Shown here in pieces: positions 12,701 to 24,700 of a stretch of 64,000 nucleotides of DNA. The stretch lies in NCBI RefSeq assembly GCF_902806685.2, contig NC_048556.1:8890734-8954733 (forward strand). The letters are read 5' to 3'. The notes below the pieces were generated by a model. That model saw nothing but the letters and a program-made list of their open reading frames with translations, was not told where the DNA came from and ran no database searches. Made by a program: the position numbers and the translations under genes. The number at the start of each line of letters is the position of its first letter. The stretch's first letter is position 1. The DNA comes from Maniola hyperantus (Eukaryota > Arthropoda > Insecta > Lepidoptera > Nymphalidae).

Positions 12701-15700
12701 AACGTTATTTTTAAGAGCAATGTAGATATTACTGTTTGTTCACAGGGGATGATAGAAATGATACATGATTGGAAAGTAGATGAAGGCATGATAAATTCAG
12801 ATCATAACACAATTACATTCTCTCTGAAATTAAAGAAACATAGTGAAACTAGGAAAACTAATACAACACGAAAATATAACACAAAAAAAGCAAAGTGGAT
12901 AAAGTTTAAGGAAGAAATTATGAGATCAATACAAGAAAAAAGTATAAATAATAGTGAAATTGAAAAAATTAATACTATAGCAGAATTACGAGATTTAATA
13001 AATACTTATATAAATGTAATAGATAATGCTTGTAAAAAATCAATACCAGAATATAAGCCTAAAATTAAAATTAATCTACCGTGGTGGACTAAAGAACTTG
13101 AAGAAATGAGACAGGATGTGAAAACTAAAAAGAGGAGAATTTCATGTGCAGCGGCTACACGAAGGCAACACGTAGTGGATGAATACTTGCAAGCAAAAGA
13201 GAGATATGAAACAGAAGCAAGGATAAGACAAACAGAAAGTTGGAAGCAATTTTGTACAAAACAAGATCGAGAAAGCATGTGGGACAGTATTTATAGAGTA
13301 ATTCGTAAGACTTGTAAACGACGAGAAGATATACCATTAATAAAAGATGGAATAACACTCGGTCCCAAAGAATCGGCAGAGCTCCTAGCGAACACCTTCT
13401 TCCCAGAGGATGATGAACAAAGTGACATGCCAGAACATAAAATAAAAAGAAAAAAAGCGGAAGAATTTTGTAGAGAAATAAACGATGATACACAGGATCC
13501 CCCATTTACAATCGTAGAACTGATAAGTGCGGTGAATAGTTTTAATCCCAGAAAAGCCCCAGGGCTGGATGGATTCACGGCAGATATCTGCACAGCAGCG
13601 ATTAACGTGGATAAAGAAACTTTTCTGTGTATCCTTAACAAATGCTTAGAACTATCTTATTTTCCACAACAGTGGAAAGAGGCAGCAATTCTCGTAATAA
13701 GAAAACCGGGTAAAAGCGATTATAATGAGCCAAAATCTTATAGACCTATAGGTTTATTGTCTGTTCTAGGTAAGATTCTTGAAAAGATGTTTATTAGAAG
13801 AATAAGGTGGCATATGTTGCCCAAAGCCAATACGAGGCAATATGGATTCGTGCCACAGCGAAGTACGGAGGACTCCCTCTATGACTTAGTACAACATATT
13901 AGAGAAAATCTTAATAAGAAACTAATCAGCGTGATCGTATCACTAGACATAGAGGGAGCCTTCGATAATGCCTGGTGGCCGGCTATTAAAGTACAACTGG
14001 CTGAAAAACGATGTCCTCAAAATCTGAGAAAACTAGCACAGAGTTATATGGAAAATAGAAAGGTTATTGTGCGATACTCCGATACCGAATATAAGAAGGA
14101 CGCAACAAAAGGATGTGTTCAAGGATCTATAAGTGGCCCAACGCTGTGGAATATCTTACTCGACCCATTAATTGACAGCTTCGACGAAAGAATTGTTCAT
14201 TGCCAAGCATTTGCCGATGATATCGTTCTGGTAATTTCCGGAGATTCAATAAGTCAAATAGAAGAAAAAGCTGAAAGAGTTCTTCAACTTGCTTATGAGT
14301 GGGGATGTGCTAATAAATTACGATTTGCACCTCATAAAACCAATGCTATGCTAGTCACAAGGAAACGTAAAGTCGACAACCCACGCATAAGCATGGGAGG
14401 AACTCAAATACAGATCGTCAACGAAATAAAAATACTCGGACTTACGATTGATCATAAATTAACATTTAATAGTCATATCCAAAACATTTGTAAGAAAGCC
14501 ATAAATATCTATACGCCATTAGCTCGGACAGCAAAAACACAGTGGGGACTGAATCCGGAAATTATCAGAACGATATACAAAGCAGTAATTGAACCAATAA
14601 TAATGTACTCATCCAGCACATGGGCGCCGGCTGCAGAAAAAATTACAACGCAAAAGAAATTACGTACTGTGCAAAGAGGATTCGCACAAAAAATATGTAA
14701 ATCCTATCGCACAGTGTCTTATAACGCAGCAGTGGTTCTGGCCGGACTCATTCCATTGGATGCAAGAGTCAGAGAAGCTGCGCAGCTTTACGAGGCGAAA
14801 AGAGGGAGACCACCGTCGATATTAGCTAATAAGGAAATTGAAAATAGAGTCTGCTTTCTTCTTGCTCCTCACCCCGCCAAAGAGCCGAATATAGAATTTT
14901 CTTGTTTAGAAGATATGGAAGAGCTGACAGTAGCTGCGAATGGAATAACCGGACTGAATATATTCACCGATGGAAGCAAGACAGATGATGGAGTGGGTGC
15001 AGCTCTGACCTGTTGGGAAGATAGGGAAGAAACGCACAAAAAAAAGTTTCGTCTCGAGGCTTATTGTACAGTTTTTCAGGCAGAGCTGTACGCGCTCTTT
15101 CAGGCAACAGAATATGCCTTTAAAACGACCGGAAACCAGGTGAATATATTCAGTGATTCGAGATCCTCACTAGAATTGCTTAAAAACATGCAAGTTTTTC
15201 ATCCATTAGGCTTTGCTATCAAAAATAATTTAATAAAATTAGAAGAAATAGGTAAACTGGTAAAATTATTCTGGATACGAGCCCACGTAGGGGTGCCGGG
15301 CAACGAGAGAGCAGACATGTTAGCAAAGGAGGCAGCAAACGAATCAAGAACACAAGCTGACTATGACAAATGCCCAGTATCATATATAAAAAAAGTCATA
15401 AGGAAGGAGACTATAAATCGATGGAACCAAAAATATATAGAAGGCGAAACTGCAAGCATAACTAAAGTGTATTTCCCCACAGTAGAACTGGCGTACAAAT
15501 TCGTAAGGGAAATAAACCTAACACCGATTTTGGTTCAGGCAATGACGGGACATGGAGGTTTTGCCGCCTATCTTTACAAGTTTAAATGTAAGGATAGCCC
15601 GTCATGTGTCTGTGACCCAGACCAAGAGGAAACTGCTCTGCATGCCATTGTGGAATGCCCCAGATACGGAAGAGCACGGGAAGACCTACAGCAAATAATA

Positions 15701-18700
15701 AAAGTAAATTTAACTCTGCAGTCGATCCCTGAAATTATTATGAATAGTGAAATAAGAAAAAGGTTTTTAAAATTTTGTACATGTGTAGTAAATAAAACAT
15801 TAGATAGAAATAAGTCAAGATAGTAGCTAATTAATATTTGAAGCCATAATTAAAGTTAATTTAAAATAAGATATATAAATAGAAAATGTAAGAAATTATG
15901 TATATAATATATTATTGGAATAATATGTTACATATGCATATAAATATAAGTCTGAATAGAATAAGTTAAAAAACGTAAGGCTATTATTAGCTTAAAAATC
16001 ATGATCACAGTACAAAAAAAAGAACCTGTTTCATGACAATATAAAAGAAAAAGGTAAAAAAAAAAAAAAAATGCCGTGTTAAGCTATACAAAGTCTCCGA
16101 TAACCATGTCGGAGGATTGCCAGCGAAACATACAAAAAAAAAAAAAAAAAAACCACAAATTCACGGTTTTCAGATTTTTCCCCGAATGTCTGCTATAAAA
16201 CCTACCTACCTGTTAAATTTCATGATTCTAGGTCAACGGGAAATACCCTATAGGTTTCTTGACAGACAGACAGACAAACATCAAAGTGATCCTGTAAGGG
16301 TTCCGTTTTTCCTTTTGAGGTACGGAATCCTAAAAATTAGCTAGGCCACTCCTGATTAAGCCTCAGTTTAAGGTGTCCTTATTTAATAAGCTTTTGGTAT
16401 CAGAGGGAACCAATACCACTGCTGGACATAGGTCTCTTGCAGGGACTTCCACACGCCACGGTCTTGCGCCGCCGCCATCCAGCGGCTCCCTGCGACTCGT
16501 CTGATGTCGTCCGTCCACCTAGTGGAGGTCTTCCAACGCTACGTCTTCCGGTGCGAGGTCGCAATTCCAGCACCTTGGGACCTCAACGTCTATCGGTTGT
16601 ACGAACTATGTGCCCTGCCCATTGCCACTTCAGCTTCGCAACCCGTTGAGCTATGTCGGTTATTTTAGTTCTCCTACGGATCTCCTCATTTCTGATTTGA
16701 TCACGTAGAGAAACTCCAAGCATAGCTCTCTCCATCGCCCGCTGAGTGACTCTGAGCTTTCTTATGAGATGGTTCTTGGTTGATGATGATGATGATTATT
16801 ATTATTATTTATTTATTTATTATTTAATTAGAACGGCCATAAAGCCAATTACACTAATTAAACTACGAGTACAAACTAACATAAACAATAAACATACATA
16901 CAAAAATTGTTAAAATTATAAATTTGAAAAAGCAAAATTATAAATTTTCACAAAAGTGATGATGATCAGAGGGAAAGTTATTTGATTGTTCACAGTTCCT
17001 AACTGGGTCGACTATTATATTTTAGGTAATTATTCGGAAACGACCCTATCACTTAATTGTGGCCGTTATAGCGACGTTGAATGATACAAAGTTCAAGCTC
17101 AGGTACTTTGCTTTAATAGGCAAAGTTTGATGAAAGTTAGAATAATTAACATTCACGTATTAAGGTAGTTTGAAGATTTAATCAAGAAAATAAATAAATT
17201 TTACTAAAATTAAGTATTTTAATTGAATTGGGTAGAGAAGTACAATTTAATGTTTTGTTATTAATACCATATTTCATACAGTCACAATTCATACAGTCAA
17301 GTAATATTTCACTTGTGTGATTTTTAGGGTTCCGTACCTCAAAAGGAAAAAGGAACCCTTATAGGATCACTTTGTAGTCTGTCTGTCTGTCTGTCTGTCA
17401 AGAAACCTACAGGGTATTTCCCGTTGACCTAGAACCATGAAATTTGGCAGGTAGGTAGGTCATATAGCAGAGATAAGAGGACAAATCTGAAAACCGTGAA
17501 TTTGTGGTTACATCACACAAAAAAAAAATTAATTGTGGTCATGAACTAATAATTAATATTTTCAATTTTCAATGTAAGATAACTATGTCAAGTGGGGTAT
17601 TATATGAAAAGGCTTCACCTCACACCTGTGCATTCTAAAACAGATTTTTATTTATTTTATGCATCATAGTTTTATAGTGATAAATACACTGCGGCATTTC
17701 ATTTCACAGTAATATTATTATTATTATTTATTTATATGTAATTAGAACGGCAGTGCCAGTGCCAGTGCATTATATGATGTGCCTTCTAAAAATTTTCGAA
17801 ACAAACTGAACTTTATGTTAACTCTACTACGTTACGAGTATGTTCGTATTTGTTTGAAACAACTCCCATGCGAATATACACGGGTTCACACAAGCTTTTG
17901 AGTAGAGCATAAAATCATTTTCCATCTCACCTGTAATTCCGAGTAGATGTGACGAAAAATGCTAGACATCTCATAAATCCGGAATAAATATATAACCTCA
18001 TACGTTTGTTTCTTTCTGTTCACTGGTTCGGCATAAAATATTCTTATTAGGAGTGATACAATCCTAGAGCCAACGGCCCAGAATTTACAGTTCAACTACT
18101 AGAGTAGTTGACCATGACCACCCGGTCAAGTAAACTATAATTTCGTGTCAAACTATTCTAGGACGAAGCGTGCAGAATTATGGGCCCAATACGCAATAAT
18201 TGATTCATGAAATAAAAATAATTTTAAAGAATATTAGCCATGTTAAATGACTAATATTCCCCTTTCCTCTCCAACTAAGCGTCAGGCTTGTGCTAGGAGT
18301 AGGTACGACAATAGTGCAACGGACGGGGTTTGAACCGTCGACCTTTCGGTTTTCAGTCCACTCCTTTACCGGTTGAGCTATTGAGGCTTAAATTGAAAGA
18401 AAGAAAGATACGTTTACTTTTGAAAGTTGTGCCACACGTCACCAGTTATACTTACGGGTTTGATACAATATTTGAGTATTGAATCCAAGAATCCTCAAGC
18501 AGAAGAAGCGCCGGAACAAACAGTGTCATGTGTGGAACAACTCGAAAAAAATGTCCCAACTCAGCATAATGCTTGCTTTGCACATACACAAAAACATACA
18601 GCGCTAGTTTTCAGCCGGAACCCCGAATTATTTTTGTTGGCACCTACATACATAAAATTGACGCAGCTTTTAGAACTCCAGATCATTGCCAGTAGGATCA

Positions 18701-21700
18701 TTGCCTTCCTAGCATTTTGATTTAAACTTAGATAATACGATACGCTGTGCTGTGCTGTGAAGCTGTGATAGCCTAGTGATTAGGACGTCCGCCTTCTAAT
18801 CGGAGGTCGGGGGTTCGATCCCGGGCACACACCTCTGACTTTTCAAAGTGATGTGCGTTTTAATTAATTAAATATCACTTGCTTTAACGGTGAAGGAAAA
18901 CATCGTGAGGAAACCTGCATGCCTGAGAGTTCTCCATAATATTTTCAAAGGTGTGAGAAGTCTACCAATCCGCACATGGCCAGCGTGGTAGACTATGGCC
19001 AAAACCCTTCTCACTCTGAGAGTTGACCCGTGCTCTGTAGTGAGCCGGCGATGGGTTGATCATGATGATGATGATGATGAATACGATACGCATTTTAATT
19101 GAAGTGATTGGAGCAATACTGCTTTTACATATCTACTCACACACGCAATATCATTTTCTCGAGAACGATTCAGGAATGTTTTTTCAGAGTATGTTTGTAC
19201 TTAATATTATTTGAACTCGAAATCAGGGGCAGAATTGAAATGGTCGAAAAATATTTTTCATTAATATTTGTTTAACCAAAGGAAAGTCAATAACCAATAA
19301 TGTTTTCACAGGTGGTGGCAACGTACGTCGCGGCCAACTCTTCACTCCAGTTTGTGGAGAACCGCCCTATCTACTGGGCGGGCGGGCGGACCTCGCCTCC
19401 TCCGGATACCCCCAGATGTGGCTTTGACGGCTCCCTCTGCCCTGACAACTGTAAGTTATTCAGAATTAATATCGTGATATTTTAAGTTAAATGTCTTTAC
19501 AATTATCGGTTTTGATTAGCTATGTAGATAAGCTTGCTGAGAGTGAAGACTTCGGCGGGGAGGGGCGATGCACGCACAACAGACGGAAACGTTTAAGTGC
19601 GGAAACCAGCCCAGAGCGAAGAAGAAGAAGAAGCTTGCTGAGAGTTTATTGAAAACTAGCTTATGCCCGCGACTTCGTCCGCGTAGACTACACAAATTTC
19701 GAACCCCTGTTTTACTCCCTTGGGCGCTGAATTTTCAAAAATCCTTTCTTAGCGGATTTCTACGTCGTAATATAATCTGCGTAATAGATATCATCACTAT
19801 GAGCTATGCGTTGATAGATCAGTCAGTCTCAGTCATCTTTTTCTTTTATTTAATTAAAACTAGCTGATGACCGCGTCTTCATCCACATAAATTTAGGTTT
19901 TCTAGGGATCCGTACCTGACGGGTGCCAACTTTATTACGAAGCATCCACTTTCCGTTTGTCTGTTTGTTAGCGGGCTGTATTTCATGAACCGTATAATAA
20001 GTAGAGAGCCGAAATTTTCACAGAGTGCTATTGCTGCTATAATAACAAATAGTAAGAATTTCAAAATGGCCGCAATACAAATTAAAAAAAATTTACAAGT
20101 ATATAGTATTATACAGGATGTAACCAGAACGCTAGCAAAAACTTAACGTTATTGTTAACGTTCGTTTACTTCTAGCGTCAGTCAGATATTTTATTTGCAA
20201 TACAGCGTACACTTTTTCAAAATTGTAGGATTTCTTTTATAATTTTTTTTCGCGTTTTTTTTTGTGGTGTCATATCAGTAATCATCAGTACTATCACCCG
20301 TCTTCGTTTTTGCCAGCGTTCTGGTTACACTCTGTATTATATCTTGTATAATGGTACGGAACCCTTTGTGTGCGAGTCCGACTCGACTTGACCGATTTTA
20401 TTTTAAATCTTGAAGGAAGGGAGGAAGTCTTGAAATGAAAATATATTATACTTAGCCATTTCCAGGTAGCGAGCTATAATTTTTTAAATGACAATGTATT
20501 TCACGGTTTTGGCATGGACACAGTATTGCAAAAACTGAGAGAAAAGGTTTTCACACTGATTGTGGTTTGGTTGCAGTTTTTAATGAGGACTTGTTTCCTG
20601 TTGTTCTAATTTCGTTGTTCAAGCTTTGAGGACAATCCCATTGAGCACACTGTTTGCACTCGTACGTCGCTTAAGGCTTTTTTAAATTAAATTTCATGAG
20701 ATAAGCCTTAATTCCCATTACACCGTCACTTTATAAAATGCGAAGCAAATCTTTATTGTCAAAGATTTTTTTTTGCGATGGTCGATGGCGTATGTTGAAT
20801 TGCTGCTAACCCATACTCCAAACTCAATATTATTAATGCGAAAGTGTGTCCGTCTGTCAGCTAAATTTTCACGTTTTAGAAGTGCCGAGATAGCTTGCAT
20901 CCCAGGGAATGACATAAGAGTTCAATCAAAAATTATGTATATAAATATTGTATTGAAAATCTTAGAAAACAATGAAAGAAATACAAACTAACACACTGTG
21001 GCCTGTGATAAAAGTTCACGATGTATTTCATAAATGAAATATGTAAACATTTATTGGACAACAAAAGATACAAAATATATTTTAAAAGGTTAGAAAAAGA
21101 CTAACAGCCGCACTCAGAGTCGCTTAGTCGTTACTTAAGATTGAGTTAAATGAGACAGAGCTAAATCTCTCACATAAATCTGTCTCATTTTAACTCAATC
21201 CTAAGTAACGATTAGCGACTCTGAGTGCGGCTGTAAACCAGCAACAAGTAACTTACAGCAGGCCAGTGCTACTTAGTTTGATTAGAAAAAAACTTCCAAC
21301 GCTATTAACTCTATTTGGTAGCATAATCGAATATTCTCCCGAGAGGCACGGTGTAATAGGATGTCTCGAAGCCAGTCGTGGAAATTAAAGGAGCGAGCGT
21401 CTTCTGAATCGCTAATCTCCTTCACCGCAAATATATCACGTTCTTTATTCGCGACGGATTTCATCATCATCATCATCATCATCATGTTCATCCCGTCGCC
21501 TGCCCACTATTGAGAACGGGTCTCCTCTCAGTATGAGAAGGGAAGTAGAAGAAACCTTTCTCATACTAAGCTAGTATTGTTAATATTTTATTAATAGGTA
21601 CAATTACTTATTATATTCGCCCAATAGCTACCACCACACAGTGGTGTAGTATGGGGCAGTCGAGCCTGGCAGCTAAAAAGTAGTCTGTGTCACTCTCCAG

Positions 21701-24700
21701 ATCTTTAACTATAGATAACTAAGCGATTCACGTCAATCCGTTGCTCCATTACGTAAATTATCTCTGGTTACGGCGTTATTGAAGAAAAAACTAACACAGT
21801 AACAAACAAACACACTTTCGAATTAATTACGGTATGGGTTTTGGGTTAGGTCAACTATGAGATATATTGTAGCACTTTTTAAAGTTCATAAATACGGGAA
21901 GTTACAAAATCCTAATTATTCTGTGCAATTTAAACGTCGACTTGAACCTAGAGCTACAAGGGCCGGATATTGCTAGCTCGCTTGTTAATAATAATAATCA
22001 ACGGGATGTTCGTGCAGATGAAATGTTTTGAATATTACTTAGAACTTCAGCCAATTTCAGCTAAGGGCACTTGAAGACCACAGACATGCAGAAATATTTC
22101 GATAAAGCTGATAGATAACCATCATAGAGAATCCATTCATCCATACTAATATTATAAATGCGAAACTATGTCTGTCTGCTAGCTTTTCACGGCTCAACAG
22201 TTTAACCGATTTTGATGAAATTTGGTACAGAGTTACATCCCGGGGAAGGACATAGGATAGGATATTTTATTTTGTTATTGTACAAAATAAAAGAGCTTTC
22301 ACAGAATTATTAAAAACCTAAATTAATTAACACGGAAAATGGCTTGGAAATTATCGATTCGAGATGTAAGCTAACTCTTCACAAAATTTTATCAAAATCG
22401 GATGAACGGATGGGCCGTGAAAAGCTAGCAGACAGATTGACAGACAGACATCCTTTGCATTTTTTATATTGGTATGGATGGATTCTCTATGATGATCTAT
22501 CGGCTTGTTTGGCTTTCATTTGAATATTAAACTAATCAAATTCTATGTAATCCGTGAAAACATCTAGTTTTTAAAATTACAAGGCTTTATATTTTGTAGA
22601 TTTGTATATATAAATATTTATAACTATTTACCTAAACCACTTTATATATTAAGTGTAGTAATAATCGAAGATTTCTTTATTCTGTATTTTACAAATTGTA
22701 TGTTACCGTGTTTAGTGCATATATTTATTTAAGTATTGTTGCGTACACATGTTAAGGGTTACCGCTTAGATCTTAATCTATTGTTTTTGTATTTGGACCA
22801 TTTATAGTTGAAACCTGTTTTGTGTGCCTTTATAATAAAATTAAAATTAAAAATTAATCCTAGAGCCTGTGTAACTTAGAAACTGAATATTTTAACGAAA
22901 ATCTGGTCAACCACAAACATGATATTAGTTCCTAGAACGTATCTACAAAATTTTATCGAGTTTGGTTGGATAATATTCAAATGAGAGCCAATTTGTTCAG
23001 AGCGCACTATGTATAAACTCCTGTTAAAACATTGTTAGGGCTTTAGGACCATGAATTGGGTCAAATTATGTTCAATTAGGCTTTGAAGTACCCTTCAAAA
23101 AATTAATTATTTTTGTACCTAATCAAAAACAAACAGCGTGAGACGAAATATTTATTAATACTTACTACGAAAAACATTTTACGCAGATTAGCGCTCCTAA
23201 AATTTTATTGCGCGGAATTGTTTTTCTGACTATTCTGTCCTAACATCGTGTTTTTTGTAATCAAATCCAGACTTTCCCTAATTCTTCATCCACATACAAT
23301 ATTCTGTATAGGTACATTATAATATCTGTCGCTTGTTCTAGTTAGGTATAATTGACCAAGTCCAACGACTGACTTTGGTAGTCCTTAATTGGTCTTTAAT
23401 TTTCTGATGTGTCTTGGAGAGCATGTCAATCTTAAAACTTGGGATGGTGGGAGGATGGGAGCGGGTGCATCCTGCGGGGCAGCCAGCGTGTAGAACAAAC
23501 TGTCAATATTTACAAGAAATTGTAAGGAAGACGCGTGGACGTGTCCTAATCTAGAGCCGGTGCCCACTGCCGAGCGGTATGGAATGTATGGCATCGCGCC
23601 CGCTGCCCGCCCCGCAGGACGCACCCTGTCAAGTCGTATGCAGAAGAATCATTGAGTCCATGACTGTCCTCCACATTATTATCCCAACAACACCCCCACC
23701 ATTATGTCAAACGACAATGAAACCTAATAATAAATCTAAATATATAAAAGGGAAAGGTAACTGATTGACTGACTGACTAACTGACTGACTGACTGACTGA
23801 CTGACTGACTGATCTATCAACACAGAGCTCAAACTACTGGACAGATCGGGCTGAAATTTGGCATGCAGATAGGCGATAGCTATTATGACGTAGGCATCCG
23901 CTAAGAAAGGATTTTTGAAAATTCAACCCCTAAGGTGATGAAATAGAGGGTTGAAATTTGTGAAGTCCACGCGGACGAAGTCGCGAGAATAAGCTAGTAA
24001 TAATTTTGAGCCTAATAATAAAATATTATGTATTTCGGGAGATTAATATTAATGAATTTCTCGTTAAAATAAACACAAATCTTTGAAGGGTTTTGAATGA
24101 TCTCGCAAAGTAAACACGAGTTGTAAAGATATCCCTCTGGATCGGGGAATATAATAATTTATTATATTCAAGCTTTGACGTTGAGGTAATGAGAATCACG
24201 GTGATTTAGCGTTTAAAATAATATATCTTTGTCGGTCTGTCAGACTGGTTTGGAGTTTGGTGCAACTGAATTAAATTATCAAACCCCTATTTCACCTCTT
24301 TAGGGGTTGAATTTCAAAAATCCTTAAAAATTCAACCCCTAAAGAGTCATAATAGATAGCTATATGCATGCCAATTTCAAGCCCGATCCGTCCAGTAGTT
24401 TGAGCTGTGCGTTGATAGATCAGTCAGTCAGTCAGTCAGTCACCTTTTCCTTTTACATATTTAGACGAAAAGGTGACTGACTGACTGACTGATCTATCAA
24501 CGCACAGCTCAAACTACTGGACGGACCGGGCTGTGGTATGCAGATAGCTATTATGACGTAGACATCCGCTAAGAAATGATTTTTGAAAATTTAAACCCTG
24601 ACGGAGTTAAATAGGGGTTTGAATTTTTGTGTAGTCCACGCGGACGAAGTCACGGGAATAAACAAGTCCTAAATAAATGTTTTGTTTCAGCTCTTCCTGT

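Larger units (their letters stand above)
9828..16150 (+). mobile_element. Near-full-length non-LTR retrotransposon (LINE, Jockey/I/LOA-like with RNase H)
   Basis: 6.3 kb, flanked by an exact 14-bp direct repeat and ending in an A tract, the signature of target-primed insertion. Structure: 5' UTR of about 0.93 kb, ORF1 (gag-like with three zinc knuckles), overlapping ORF2 (endonuclease, RT, RNase H, Cys/His end), 3' UTR with a small hairpin, A tail. It has inserted, in the same orientation, into an older 5'-truncated family A copy in intron 3. Coding for RNase H after RT fits the I/LOA/Jockey side of the LINE tree rather than RTE; the exact clade needs a phylogeny. Confidence 0.93.
3037..19311 (+). 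other. Intron 3 of the receptor GC gene (16.3 kb)
   Basis: Holds the near-full-length LINE (9828-16150), D/L, F, C, B and A repeats, RTE-like LINE remnants, a Metulj SINE and a J SINE. Stretches where I see nothing recognisable: 3037-3520, 4740-5540, 5710-6480, 7810-8500, 9000-9790 and 16970-17320. Confidence 0.8.
19451..24690 (+). other. Intron 4 of the receptor GC gene
   Basis: Contains C, D, L, G, B and K repeats and foldbacks. I see nothing recognisable in 20405-20810, 22510-23740 (a plain AT-rich stretch apart from a GC-rich patch near 23450-23630) and 24005-24255. Confidence 0.75.

Noticed and set aside
12650..15823. A separate host gene for a 1,057-residue protein
   Set aside because: It is the main part of LINE ORF2 (endonuclease SDH, RT FADD, RNase H) inside an element with target-site duplications.
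18315..18388. Genuine tRNA-Phe gene on the minus strand
   Set aside because: It is followed by the J SINE tail and recurs at 34274 with the same tail; the acceptor stem does not pair.
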